DNA from: Prevotella sp. oral taxon 376
Lineage (GTDB): Bacteria > Bacteroidota > Bacteroidia > Bacteroidales > Bacteroidaceae
Direction: 5' to 3'
DNA: 64,000 nt
Assembly: GCF_003043945.1 (NCBI RefSeq)
Contig: NZ_PYXG01000003.1
Coordinates: 1 to 64,000 of the forward strand
Below are positions 8,094 through 16,442 of the stretch, piece by piece. Position 1 is the stretch's first letter. Each line of letters starts with the position of its first letter. Made by a program: the position numbers and the translations under genes. The notes under the pieces are model-generated. The model was given only the letters and a program-made list of their open reading frames with translations. It made no database searches and was not told the origin of the DNA.

Positions 8094-8525
8094 ATGAACA
8101 GATATGATAGCAGAACTGCCAAATGGCAGCAACGAGGTAAAGAAGAAGCGAGGATGAACAAGACGGAGTTCATCAAGGTAAGATGCACCTTAGAGGAAAA
8201 GCAGCGCATCAAGTCAAAGGCGGAAAGCACAAGACGGAAGTTCTCAGACTACTGCCGTGAAATACTCCTTAATGGAGAAGTGGTTGCCATTCCTAAGATG
8301 ACGGACAATGAGAGAGAAGCCATTGCCATTCTCCAGCATACGGGCAGGTTCTATGGGCAGATTTCCAACCTTATTAAAGTCAAGGATGAGAGATGGGTAC
8401 ATATCACACAGAACCTTTCGCTATGTGCCAAAGAAGCATTTAAGCGATTTTACGACCCGCATTTTCGTGTGGACGACGAAATATATAAGGTCTTAAATAT
8501 GTCGAGAGATGATAGGAAAATGTAA
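8094..8525 (+). CDS. MobC-like relaxosome accessory protein
   Basis: 143 residues. A ribbon-helix-helix type N-terminus (F-I-K-V-R-C-T-L-E-E-K-Q-R-I-K-S-K-A-E) is followed by the helical MobC region with G-R-F-Y-G-Q-I-S-N-L-I-K. Such proteins bind oriT and open it for the relaxase. The 3' end overlaps the relaxase gene by 17 bases, so the two are translationally coupled. Candidate oriT hairpins lie 80-130 bases upstream. Confidence 0.8.
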   Translation: MNRYDSRTAKWQQRGKEEARMNKTEFIKVRCTLEEKQRIKSKAESTRRKFSDYCREILLNGEVVAIPKMTDNEREAIAILQHTGRFYGQISNLIKVKDERWVHITQNLSLCAKEAFKRFYDPHFRVDDEIYKVLNMSRDDRKM

Positions 8526-9588
8526 GGCGATAGCGCATGGCAGCACGGCTTTGGATTATATTTTCAGAGAGGGAAAGCTCGGTAATCGGCTTGCCTTCCA
8601 CAATCTTTGCAGCAGAGAACCGAAAGCAATCTATGAGGAAATGAAAGTGGTCAGCGATTATAACAGTCGTTGCAGAAACAAGTTCCTCCGCATTGAAATC
8701 GGTATAGCACCTCAGGATGAGAAGAAACTACCCGTATCTGAACTCATGCGGATAGCCCATCTGTTTGCCAAACAAATGGGACTTAACAACCACCAATGGG
8801 TAGCAGTAACGCACAAGGACACCGATAACAGGCATATCCATATCATTGCCAACCGCATCAGCCTGTATGGGGAGGTCTATGACACCACTTTTGTAAGCAA
8901 CAGGGCAGCAAGAGTGGCGGAGGAAATAAGTCGCTCGAAAGGCTTGACCATTGCAAAGGAAGTAAAGGCTGAAAGGATGCATCAGAAAGCAAAATCCAAT
9001 CCTACGAGAGAGCAAACGAAGCAGCAGGTACAAAAGATTTGCTACACCTTGCTTGAAAAGTATAAAGGAACAGGCATCACAGGGCATTCAATGTTTCTTT
9101 ACGACCTAAATAAGAACGACATCGCCATAGAGCGCATGAAGAACAAGCAGGGCAAAGTATATGGTTTGAAGTTCTCCTTCAATGGACAAAGCTTCAAGGC
9201 TTCCGAAATCGGCAGGGAGTTCGGCTACCGTTCTTTGCAAAAGAACTTTGAAGCAGGCAATAAAGCCGAAACAAAGGAGATAATGACAAAAGCTCAAATA
9301 ATGGCGCACAAGCAGGAAAAGAGCAAACCCCAACCGGATACAGCCTATCAACTTGTTCCTCCCAGCCGTTCGTACACACCGCCTACAAAAGCAAACGAAA
9401 CTTCACCTATTGCACAAGCCGTAGGAAATGTAGCAAGCACTGTCTTGAATGCTGCTGAAGAAATAATTTCGGGAGCAGGTGGACTTATCAATCCACAGAC
9501 ACATGGCGATGATTATGCTGAGACGGTATGGCAACGAAAACTCAGAAACCAAGCCAAGAAAAAGAAGAAACGAGGAAGAGGAATATAA
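8509..9588 (+). CDS. Relaxase/mobilization nuclease (MobP/VirD2-like)
   Basis: 359 residues. The relaxase core is N-terminal: M-I-G-K-C-K-A-I-A-H-G opening, R-I-E-I-G-I-A-P as the second strand, and the metal-binding motif III H-I-H-I-I-A-N-R (His109, His111). The C-terminal third is low complexity and ends in a Lys/Arg-rich tail. The enzyme would nick oriT and pilot the strand during mobilization. No coupling protein or mating-pore genes are present, so transfer must use a helper conjugative element. Confidence 0.88.
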   Translation: MIGKCKAIAHGSTALDYIFREGKLGNRLAFHNLCSREPKAIYEEMKVVSDYNSRCRNKFLRIEIGIAPQDEKKLPVSELMRIAHLFAKQMGLNNHQWVAVTHKDTDNRHIHIIANRISLYGEVYDTTFVSNRAARVAEEISRSKGLTIAKEVKAERMHQKAKSNPTREQTKQQVQKICYTLLEKYKGTGITGHSMFLYDLNKNDIAIERMKNKQGKVYGLKFSFNGQSFKASEIGREFGYRSLQKNFEAGNKAETKEIMTKAQIMAHKQEKSKPQPDTAYQLVPPSRSYTPPTKANETSPIAQAVGNVASTVLNAAEEIISGAGGLINPQTHGDDYAETVWQRKLRNQAKKKKKRGRGI

Positions 9589-9654
9589 CCATTCTCCTCA
9601 TTTTTCAATCTTTCCAAACAACAGATGACGCAAAAGAGTGAAAATCTTATCAAA

Positions 9655-9708
9655 AACGCTTGTTATTCAAAGCAAATGATTATCTTTGCAAATAGAATAA
9701 CAAGCGTT
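9655..9708. repeat. Perfect 14-bp inverted repeat after the relaxase gene
   Basis: AACGCTTGTTATTC (9655-9668) is the exact reverse complement of GAATAACAAGCGTT (9695-9708). The 26-base loop contains TATCTTTG (9681-9688), a match to the -7 promoter box. It may terminate the relaxase operon or mark an element end. Confidence 0.6.
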
Positions 9709-9760
9709 CTTTGTTGATGTAGAAATATGCGATAGAAAGTACTTCGCTCGTTTCCAAATC

Positions 9761-9802
9761 GTTACCTGTTTAGTTTTTACAGCGAGGTAACTTCTTCTTT
9801 CT
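9761..9802 (+). terminator. Hairpin with T-rich tail in the relaxase-dps gap
   Basis: GTTACCT (9761-9767) pairs with AGGTAAC (9785-9791) and is followed by TTCTTCTTTCTC. Together with the TATCTTTG at 9681 this could delimit a small RNA of about 100 nucleotides, but this is speculative. Confidence 0.3.
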
Positions 9803-9821
9803 CAATTAGATACGTTTTAGA

Positions 9822-9887
9822 AATCATCTTAGCTTGTAATCCCATTACAAACGGCTTGTAATCTTGTCGGGGAAAGCTTGCGGATTT
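9822..9887. repeat. 22-bp palindromic array, subfamily 2 (partly decayed)
   Basis: The unit at 9844-9865 contains the near-palindrome TTACAAACGGCTTGTAA. The 22 bases before it keep the right half (GCTTGTAATC) in register, and the 22 bases after keep only AGCTTG and a few positions. This gives one good and two degenerate units with a 22-bp period. The unit sequence matches the array at 43666-43753. Confidence 0.5.
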
Positions 9888-9982
9888 ACTCCCGTCATTT
9901 TTTTAGATGGCATATAATAGTGAAAATCAGCCGATTTGCATGTGCTAATAGGAAAAATAAATGTCGCTATAGGTTTTATCTG

Positions 9983-10013
9983 TTGCATCTTTCCGAAAAA
10001 GAAACTATCTTTG
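9983..10013 (+). promoter_or_regulatory. Promoter of dps
   Basis: TTGC (9983-9986), 19 bases, then TATCTTTG (10006-10013), fitting the Bacteroidetes -33/-7 pattern. The start codon lies 57 bases downstream, and a strong purine-rich site AAAGGAAAGGAAAA precedes it. Confidence 0.65.
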
Positions 10014-10070
10014 TACCAAGAAAAGAAGAATAAGACTATCAACAAAAATTAAAAAGAAAGGAAAGGAAAA

Positions 10071-10580
10071 ATGAGAACATTAGATTTTTTAGGTTTAGAC
10101 GAGAGTAAGGTGAAGGGCGTTGTCGGAGGTTTATCGCAGTTGTTGGCTGATTTTCAGGTGTATTACACCAATCTGCGCGGCTTCCATTGGAATGTGCGGG
10201 GCAAGAGTTTCTTCGTCATGCACGCCAAGTATGAGGAGCTTTACAACGACGCGGCCGAGAAGATAGATGAGCTGGCAGAGCGCATCCTGCAGCTGGGAGC
10301 CGTGCCAGAGAGTAAGTTCAGCGAGTATCTGAAGCAGTCCGACATCCGGGAGCAGGCTCCCGTGGAGCGTGGGCGTGAGGCTCGCGAGGCCCTGCTGGGA
10401 TGGCTCAAGGTGCTTATTGCCAAGGAGCGCGAGGTATTGAGTCTGGCCTCTGAGTCTGGCGATGAGGTTACGGTTTCGCTCATGAGCGACTACCTCAAGG
10501 GCCAGGAGAAGATGCTCTGGATGCTTGTGGCTTACGGCACCCGCCACGACCATGATGGTTGCAAGTGCGAGGAAAAGTAA
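10071..10580 (+). CDS. dps: Dps-family ferritin-like DNA-protection protein
   Basis: 169 residues, normal for the family. The ferroxidase-site signature is present: N-L-R-G-F-H-W-N-V-R-G (with His and Trp), H-A-K-Y-E-E-L-Y-N-D-A-A-E-K-I-D-E-L-A-E-R, i.e. the conserved D-x-x-D-E/E-x-x-D-E helix. Dps dodecamers oxidise Fe(II) with hydrogen peroxide, store ferric iron and shield DNA. The extra C-terminal H-D-H-D-G-C-K-C-E-E-K tail is His/Cys-rich and could bind metal. It is transcribed alone from its own promoter and ends at a strong terminator. Confidence 0.92.
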   Translation: MRTLDFLGLDESKVKGVVGGLSQLLADFQVYYTNLRGFHWNVRGKSFFVMHAKYEELYNDAAEKIDELAERILQLGAVPESKFSEYLKQSDIREQAPVERGREAREALLGWLKVLIAKEREVLSLASESGDEVTVSLMSDYLKGQEKMLWMLVAYGTRHDHDGCKCEEK

Positions 10581-10615
10581 GCAGCGTGGCTTCTCTGCTT
10601 AGATCCCAAGAAAAG

Positions 10616-10650
10616 ATCGGCCTGCGGAATCTTCCGCGGGCCGATTTCTT
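10616..10650. terminator. Bidirectional terminator between dps and GH29
   Basis: ATCGGCCTGCGGAA (10616-10629) pairs with TTCCGCGGGCCGAT (10632-10645) with one mismatch, followed by TTCTTTT. It lies between the convergent dps and fucosidase genes, and AAAAGA on the other side lets it serve both. Confidence 0.85.
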
Positions 10651-11985
10651 TTAGTTTGCCGTAACCACCTGTCCCGCTCCCTTGTAGATTCTGGCCGGAC
10701 CGTCGAGCAACAGGGCAATGACCGTTATCTGTGGGTCGAGCACCTCGTCGGGCACATCTATGTAGAGGTTTCCCGGTGTGGAACTCCAGTAGGCATGGTT
10801 GTAGAGTTGGTAGTTGAGTGTTTGTCCGCTACCCACCACCCATGCCCGGTGCACCTTGTTGAGCAGTCCTTTCACCTCTATCTTGCCATTAGGCTTATAG
10901 GGGAGATACAGGTAGAGCACATCGCCGGCCTTGTTGAGCGTGGTATATCCTTGGAAACATTCTGCCCCGATGCCTGCCCGAGTGTCGTAGACGGCCTCCC
11001 GGTGCTTCCTGATCCATCGTCCGAACTCCTTAAGAACATCGACTTCCTGCTGAGGAATGGTGCCGTCTTCGCGGGGTCCGAAGTCGAGTAAGAGGTTGCC
11101 GCCCATGGAAAGACAATCGACGAAGGTGCGTAGGAGCATGTAAGGCGACTTGAATTCGAGGTCGGTGGGCTGGTAGCCCCACGAGTCGTTGATGGTCATG
11201 CAGAGTTCCCAATATTTGTCTTTGGGGCGAGAAACGGGAATTCCCACCTCAGGGGTGGCATAGTCGCCGTAGCCTTGTATGCGTGAGTTTACCACCACAT
11301 TGGGGTTCTTGGCGCGCAGCATCTTGATAATATCGGCAGAGTGCCATGCCTCGGCCGTCTGTTCCCAGTCGCCGTCGAACCAGTAAAGGTCGGGGTTAAA
11401 CTGGTTGCTCAGCTCTGATAATTGGGCAAAATTGAACTTCACGAACTTGTTCCATCTTGCCGGGTCGTCCTTATACCGCTGTTCAGTCTTGGTCTTGTTG
11501 GGATAGTTCTCGTTCGACCAGTCGACCAGTGAATAGTAGAGTCCTAATTTCAGGCCAGCCTTGCGCACCTCTTTTGCGAAAGGTGTGATGAGGTCGCGCC
11601 TTGCGGGCGTGCTCTTCTTGGTGCTCAGCGAGCCGGCTTTCGTGTCCCAGAGGGCAACCCCATCGTGGTGTTTGGTCGTTATCACCGTATACTGGGCGCC
11701 ACTTTCCTTGATAAGATCCACCCATGCCTTGGGGTCGTAGCGGCTTGCCGTGAAGCCCTCGCACTGTTTCATGTATTCGCCGTAGGGCAGATAGTTGTTG
11801 TAGAACGACCAGCTTTCCGAAACTCCCTTGACGGCATAGATGCCCCAATGGATGAAGATACCCAGCTTGGCTTTGCCAAACCAGTCCATACGCGACTCGT
11901 AGGTGGCAGAGTCGGGAGTGAAGGGCTGTGCCTGCATTTGCAGGCAGCCCGCTAATGCTAAAAAGGTGAAGATAATGTGTTTCAT
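10651..11985 (-). CDS. GH29 alpha-L-fucosidase, secreted
   Basis: 444 residues with an N-terminal signal peptide (cleavage near M-Q-A-Q, residue 20). The GH29 barrel shows F-G-K-A-K-L-G-I-F-I-H-W-G, the T-T-K-H-H-D-G-V motif, and the nucleophile Asp204 in D-L-Y-W-F-D-G-D-W. It removes alpha-L-fucose from host or mucin-type glycans with retention. The ATG overlaps the stop of the CPBP protease gene by four bases, so it is the last gene of the ATPase-ribF-CPBP operon, an unusual setting for a glycan enzyme. The acid/base residue cannot be fixed by eye. Confidence 0.9.
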   Translation of the reverse strand: MKHIIFTFLALAGCLQMQAQPFTPDSATYESRMDWFGKAKLGIFIHWGIYAVKGVSESWSFYNNYLPYGEYMKQCEGFTASRYDPKAWVDLIKESGAQYTVITTKHHDGVALWDTKAGSLSTKKSTPARRDLITPFAKEVRKAGLKLGLYYSLVDWSNENYPNKTKTEQRYKDDPARWNKFVKFNFAQLSELSNQFNPDLYWFDGDWEQTAEAWHSADIIKMLRAKNPNVVVNSRIQGYGDYATPEVGIPVSRPKDKYWELCMTINDSWGYQPTDLEFKSPYMLLRTFVDCLSMGGNLLLDFGPREDGTIPQQEVDVLKEFGRWIRKHREAVYDTRAGIGAECFQGYTTLNKAGDVLYLYLPYKPNGKIEVKGLLNKVHRAWVVGSGQTLNYQLYNHAYWSSTPGNLYIDVPDEVLDPQITVIALLLDGPARIYKGAGQVVTAN

Positions 11986-12833
11986 ATTTGTTTTTTGAGT
12001 TTAACGAAGAGTTGTAGCAGTGAAGGGATGAAGATACAGAGTGAGAAAAACACTCCTCCTGCCATCAGGCGGTCGTCGCCGTGAAAAAGGTCGATGAGCT
12101 TGCCATCGGCCATCTGGGGCATTAACTTTATCATGAGGAAGGAAACAGTGTTGTTCATCCAGTGGAACACGATGCCGGGCAGGATGCTGTTGGTGCGATA
12201 ATACATCCAACCCAGCAGCAGTCCCATAAAGAAGGCATGGAAGCCTTGCAGGAAATTGAGGTGTACGAGGGCGAAGATGAGGGCGCTGAAGATGATCGGC
12301 CACCAGTGCATTTTGTTGCTGAAACTCTTCATCAGGGATCGCAGGATGGCTCCGCGGAATACCATTTCCTCGCAGATGGGTGCCAGGATTCCCACGATAA
12401 GGTAGCCGAAAGGACTTTTCATCAGCGTGATGAGGTTGTGAAAGTCTGATTCGTCGACATGAAATATGGGAAAGTAGAATTCCAGTTTCTCCACGACCCA
12501 TTCCGAGGGCAGTATGGTTCCGATGGTGAGGAAGACAACCCAGAAGAGCACGCCCCAAGGTCGTGTGCGGATATATTCCCGTGAGAACGGGGCCCATTTA
12601 CGCCACAGGAAAATACCGATGGTGATTACGGCGCTCAGTGCTGTCGAGAGAATGAGTACTGAAGTGTTCCATTGCTCCTTGACGGCGGCGGTCTCCCCCC
12701 AGGTGTGTGCCAGCGGTATGCCTGTAGCAGTGTTGACGGCGAACTTGATAATATACATCGTCGCCATCTGTATGAATATGAAAGCGATGAGATAGAAAAT
12801 GGCGTCTACCCACGCCTTGGTGGTATTACTCAT
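11982..12833 (-). CDS. CPBP-family intramembrane metalloprotease
   Basis: About 283 residues from the ATG at 12833, chosen because the protein then opens M-S-N-T-T-K-A-W-V-D-A-I-F-Y-L and overlaps the end of ribF by only eight bases. Several hydrophobic membrane segments are visible. The CAAX/CPBP motifs are all present: C-E-E-M-V-F-R-G (E-E-x-x-x-R), F-A-L-V-H-L-N (F-x-x-x-H) and F-H-W-M-N-N. Related proteases cleave in or near the membrane; the substrate is unknown. Confidence 0.85.
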   Translation of the reverse strand: MSNTTKAWVDAIFYLIAFIFIQMATMYIIKFAVNTATGIPLAHTWGETAAVKEQWNTSVLILSTALSAVITIGIFLWRKWAPFSREYIRTRPWGVLFWVVFLTIGTILPSEWVVEKLEFYFPIFHVDESDFHNLITLMKSPFGYLIVGILAPICEEMVFRGAILRSLMKSFSNKMHWWPIIFSALIFALVHLNFLQGFHAFFMGLLLGWMYYRTNSILPGIVFHWMNNTVSFLMIKLMPQMADGKLIDLFHGDDRLMAGGVFFSLCIFIPSLLQLFVKLKKQI

Positions 12834-13749
12834 TGTCGGAAAGTTTTTCGAATCGTTGTTCAATCTGTTGTTTGTCCTTCTCAAGTTGTGCCTTAAGCGC
12901 GCTGGGGGTGTCGAACTTCCGCTCCTCTCGTATGCGCTGCACGAAGCTTACCTGTAGAATCTGACCGTAGATGTTCCCTCGAAAGTCAAGGATATGGGTT
13001 TCCAGGGTGGTCTCGGTGCCACCGAAAGTGGGGCGGGTACCTATGTTCATCATGCCCCTGTGCCAGACTGTACTTTGTTTCAGCTGTGCCCGCACGGCGT
13101 AGACACCGGGTGCGGGAACAAGCTGGGCATGGTTGGCGAGGTTGAGATTGGCCGTGGGGAAGCCTAACTTGCGGCCCTCCTGATGGCCGCCTGTTACTTT
13201 TCCCATAAGGGTGTAAGGATAGCCCAGGAAGCGGTTGGCTTTCCCGATGTCTCCTCGGTTTATCATACGGCGGATGGCCGACGAGCTCACCTTTTCCCCG
13301 TCGATGGTAAAGGCTTCGTTGTGGATGACTTCGATGCCGAGTTCCTGCCCGTAGCGCGCATAGTCGTCAAAGCCCTCACTGCGGTTATGGCCGAATCGAT
13401 TGTCGTAGCCTATGACGAGTTTGCGCACATGGAACTTGTCCTGCAGGATTTGTTTCATGAACTCCCGTGCGCTGAGTTGCGACATCTCCTTGTTGAAGTG
13501 GAGGATTTCAAGGTGATCGATTCCCGTTTCCAAGAGTAGTGTCCGCTTGGATTCAAGCGTGCAGAGCAGGTCGGGTTGGAAATTGCTTTGCAGCACTCGG
13601 CGGGGATGCTCGTCAAAGGTGATAACCATGGAAGCCATTCCCGACCTCTCGGCCTCTGCCTTGACATGGTCTATCAGGAACCTGTGCCCGCGGTGAACGC
13701 CGTCGAAGAAGCCTATCGTGGCTACGCATGGTTGCGGCAGGGTGTTCAT
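12826..13749 (-). CDS. ribF: Bifunctional riboflavin kinase / FAD synthetase
   Basis: 307 residues from the ATG at 13749, which overlaps the calcium ATPase stop by four bases (ATGA). The N-terminal FMN adenylyltransferase domain has A-T-I-G-F-F-D-G-V-H-R-G-H and S-S-S-A-I-R; the C-terminal riboflavin kinase domain has G-R-K-L-G-F-P-T-A-N-L and G-V-Y-A-V-R. It converts riboflavin to FMN and then FAD in the cytoplasm. It is essential in most bacteria, and the upstream and downstream overlaps tie its translation to the neighbours. Confidence 0.95.
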   Translation of the reverse strand: MNTLPQPCVATIGFFDGVHRGHRFLIDHVKAEAERSGMASMVITFDEHPRRVLQSNFQPDLLCTLESKRTLLLETGIDHLEILHFNKEMSQLSAREFMKQILQDKFHVRKLVIGYDNRFGHNRSEGFDDYARYGQELGIEVIHNEAFTIDGEKVSSSAIRRMINRGDIGKANRFLGYPYTLMGKVTGGHQEGRKLGFPTANLNLANHAQLVPAPGVYAVRAQLKQSTVWHRGMMNIGTRPTFGGTETTLETHILDFRGNIYGQILQVSFVQRIREERKFDTPSALKAQLEKDKQQIEQRFEKLSDNE

Positions 13750-16310
13750 CGGGTATCCTCCTTCCTTGTTTTCTTGCTGGTAAAAAGCCGGTATAGTTCG
13801 CCAATCCACATGACTGCGGAAGTGGCTGCGATAATGATGATCCACTCTCCAAGGGAGAGCGGCACGGTGCGGAACATCTTGCCTCCAAAGGTTACGATGA
13901 GCCATTGTCCGGCAATGATGAGTAGCATGACGAACAGCATGCCGCGGTCGCCCTGCAGATTGTGGAAGACCGAATGACGGCTTCCTAAGGTCTTGGCGTT
14001 AAGGAGGTTCCAGAACTGCAGCATCACAAAGGTGGTGAAGAAGAGCGTGAGTTCGTGGATGTCGACACTGTCGCTACCGTTGCGCTCGCACCACATCAGG
14101 AAAAGCAGCAGGACGGCAAAGAAGCCAAGTCCCACAAAGACGATGGCTCGTGCCATGGACTTCGTGATGATGAAGTCGCTCTGTTTGCGGGGTTTCTCTT
14201 TCATCACCTCCCGCGAAGGTGGCAAGGAGGCCAATGCCATGGCGGCGAAGGTGTCCATGATGAGGTTTACCCATAACATCTGCGTAACTGTAAGAGGCAA
14301 CTCGGTGCCGATGATGGAACCGACCAAGACGAGAAGCAGGGCCGTGAGGTTCACCACCAGCTGGAAGAAAAGAAACCGCTGGATATTCTTATAGAGCGAG
14401 CGCCCCCACATCACGGCATTGGCAATCGACGCAAAGGAGTCGTCGAGCAGGGTCATATCGGAGGCTTCTTTGGCTATGCTGGTACCTGAACCTAACGAGA
14501 GTCCCACATGGGCGTAATGGAGTGCCGGGGCATCGTTGGTTCCGTCGCCTGTTACCGCCACGACTTCGCCCCGCTTCTGGAGCATTTCTACCAGCCGTTG
14601 CTTGTCGGTGGGGCGTGCCCGCGACATCACCTTTATATAGAGGGAGCGGTCAAGGGCTTCCTCATCGGAGAGGTTTGCCCATTCCGGACCCATGATATAG
14701 GCCTTGTCGGAGTCGGTTTCAGGATTTACAATGCCTACCTGACGCCCTATTTCGGCAGCCGTGGCAGCGGTATCGCCCGTTACGATCTTGATCTCGATTC
14801 CTGCGTTCTGGCAGTTTTTCACAGCCTTCGGCACTTCCTCGCGGACAGGGTCGTTGATGGCAGCTATGGCTTGCAGCTTTCCGTCTATGCTGAGGGCCAG
14901 CGTCCTCATTGCAGTTTTTTGGAAGGCTTCTAACTGTCGGATTACCTGCTTTTTGTCGTCCTCGGCCATGTTGGAAGCAGCTAAAACCATCTCGGGAGCA
15001 CCCTTGACGAAGGTAACTTCTTTGCCGTCGAGCATGACGGTGGTGCTCATATACTTCCTTTCTGTTGAGAATGGTTCTTGGCGGAGGATGGGATGTTCGT
15101 GTCGGAGCCTCTCGTAGTCGAAGCCTTGCTGTCGTAACCACAGTAACAGCGCGGCCTCCGTGGGATTGCCGATTCCGTTGTCGCCGTCAAGTTCAGCCGT
15201 TGAGTTTACGGCAATGGCCTGTGCCAGGAGATGGTTGTCGCCGTATTCTATGACTTCTGCCACTCTCATCTTGTTCTGTGTGAGCGTTCCCGTCTTGTCG
15301 GTGCAGATTACGGTTACAGCTCCCATGGTTTCGCAGGCATGGAGTTTGCGTACCAGATTGTTGGACTTGAGCATGCGGCGCATGTTGAGCGCGAGGGCAA
15401 GAGTTACGGCCATGGGTAGCCCTTCGGGTACTGCCATGACGATGACCGTTACGGCCATCATGAAGTATCCGAGCACTTCTTCTGCCATGAGCATATAGTC
15501 ATCGCCGTGCCATAGGGCTGCGTTGGTGAGAATGTCGTGTATGAGGAAGATGAAAAAGGCTGCTACTGCCACGCCCGAGCCAATTTTGGAGATGAGCGAT
15601 GCGAGCTTATCGAGTTGGATGCTCAGAGGGGTCTTGGTGTGAGTGGTCTCTGTGGATTTGGTGGCCACTTTACCAATCTCTGTCCTGTCGCCCACGGAGC
15701 TAACCCTGATCACACCCCTCCCGTTCATGACCAAAGTGGAACGAAGAACCATATTAGGCGGATAAGTGGCCTCTCTGGTTGTTGATTCCGGTGTTGCGAA
15801 CTTGTCGGCAATAGGTTCTCCCGTAAGTGAAGACTCGTCGATCTGTAGATTCACGGACTCCAGAAGAAGCCCGTCGGCCGGCACTTCGTCACCCGTCTCT
15901 ATCAGAACGATGTCGCCCACCACCACCTCTTTTTGTGGAATTTCCGTCACTTTGCCTTCTCGTCTCACCTTCACAGACTGTTCTTCGCTCATGGCAGCGA
16001 GAATGTCGAACTTTCTGGAGGCATCGCGCTCAAAGTAGAAGGCGATGGTAGTGGCAAGGAAAATGGCTATGAAAATACCGATAACCTCGATGAAATCGTT
16101 CTTGATGAAAGCCAGGACGAGCGAGATGGCTGCCGCCACGAGCAATATCTGGATGATGGGGTCGCGATACTTATCGAGATAGAGTTTCCATAACGATGCA
16201 TGACGGGGCGGCGTGAGCAGATTCTTGCCGTATATCCTGCGGCTCTCATCTGCCTCTTGCCAGCTAAGTCCGGTCTGCGGGTCGGCCTTGAAAAACTGTT
16301 CCTCTTCCAT
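13746..16310 (-). CDS. Calcium-translocating P-type ATPase, PMCA type
   Basis: 854 residues from the ATG at 16310; the longer frame would need a TTG at 16337. Domains in order: N-terminal cation ATPase domain, actuator domain with S-L-T-G-E-P, the ion-binding helix P-E-G-L-P typical of Ca2+ pumps, the phosphorylation site C-T-D-K-T-G-T-L-T, the nucleotide domain with F-V-K-G-A-P-E, the hinge V-T-G-D-G-T-N-D-A-P-A-L, and C-terminal membrane helices. It exports Ca2+ (or a similar divalent cation) using ATP. It is first in a four-gene operon. Confidence 0.92.
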   Translation of the reverse strand: MEEEQFFKADPQTGLSWQEADESRRIYGKNLLTPPRHASLWKLYLDKYRDPIIQILLVAAAISLVLAFIKNDFIEVIGIFIAIFLATTIAFYFERDASRKFDILAAMSEEQSVKVRREGKVTEIPQKEVVVGDIVLIETGDEVPADGLLLESVNLQIDESSLTGEPIADKFATPESTTREATYPPNMVLRSTLVMNGRGVIRVSSVGDRTEIGKVATKSTETTHTKTPLSIQLDKLASLISKIGSGVAVAAFFIFLIHDILTNAALWHGDDYMLMAEEVLGYFMMAVTVIVMAVPEGLPMAVTLALALNMRRMLKSNNLVRKLHACETMGAVTVICTDKTGTLTQNKMRVAEVIEYGDNHLLAQAIAVNSTAELDGDNGIGNPTEAALLLWLRQQGFDYERLRHEHPILRQEPFSTERKYMSTTVMLDGKEVTFVKGAPEMVLAASNMAEDDKKQVIRQLEAFQKTAMRTLALSIDGKLQAIAAINDPVREEVPKAVKNCQNAGIEIKIVTGDTAATAAEIGRQVGIVNPETDSDKAYIMGPEWANLSDEEALDRSLYIKVMSRARPTDKQRLVEMLQKRGEVVAVTGDGTNDAPALHYAHVGLSLGSGTSIAKEASDMTLLDDSFASIANAVMWGRSLYKNIQRFLFFQLVVNLTALLLVLVGSIIGTELPLTVTQMLWVNLIMDTFAAMALASLPPSREVMKEKPRKQSDFIITKSMARAIVFVGLGFFAVLLLFLMWCERNGSDSVDIHELTLFFTTFVMLQFWNLLNAKTLGSRHSVFHNLQGDRGMLFVMLLIIAGQWLIVTFGGKMFRTVPLSLGEWIIIIAATSAVMWIGELYRLFTSKKTRKEDTR

Positions 16311-16334
16311 GCAGGATGTTCTGATTGTTTTTTG

Positions 16335-16342
16335 CAAAGTTA
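16335..16342 (-). promoter_or_regulatory. -7 box of the calcium ATPase operon
   Basis: The minus strand reads TAACTTTG here, 25 bases before the ATG at 16310. No convincing -33 TTTG was found upstream. Confidence 0.45.
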
Positions 16343-16394
16343 CTCAAAATCGCATGAAAAGTCCGGCATTCAATATTATTTAACTTAAAAGCCT

Positions 16395-16425
16395 TTTGGG
16401 GTTTACGGGTTTTGGCGTATATTTG
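16395..16425 (+). promoter_or_regulatory. Promoter of the GHL10-like gene
   Basis: TTTG (16395-16398), 19 bases, then TATATTTG (16418-16425): both boxes match the Bacteroidetes consensus exactly. The gene starts 18 bases downstream, so the leader is short. Confidence 0.7.
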
Positions 16426-16442
16426 CAAAAAACCGAAAAGTG

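Noticed and set aside
12001..12597. 198-codon open frame inside the CPBP gene
   Set aside because: It overlaps the protease gene in another frame on the same strand; the CPBP motifs prove the other frame, and this product is Arg/His/Pro-rich noise.
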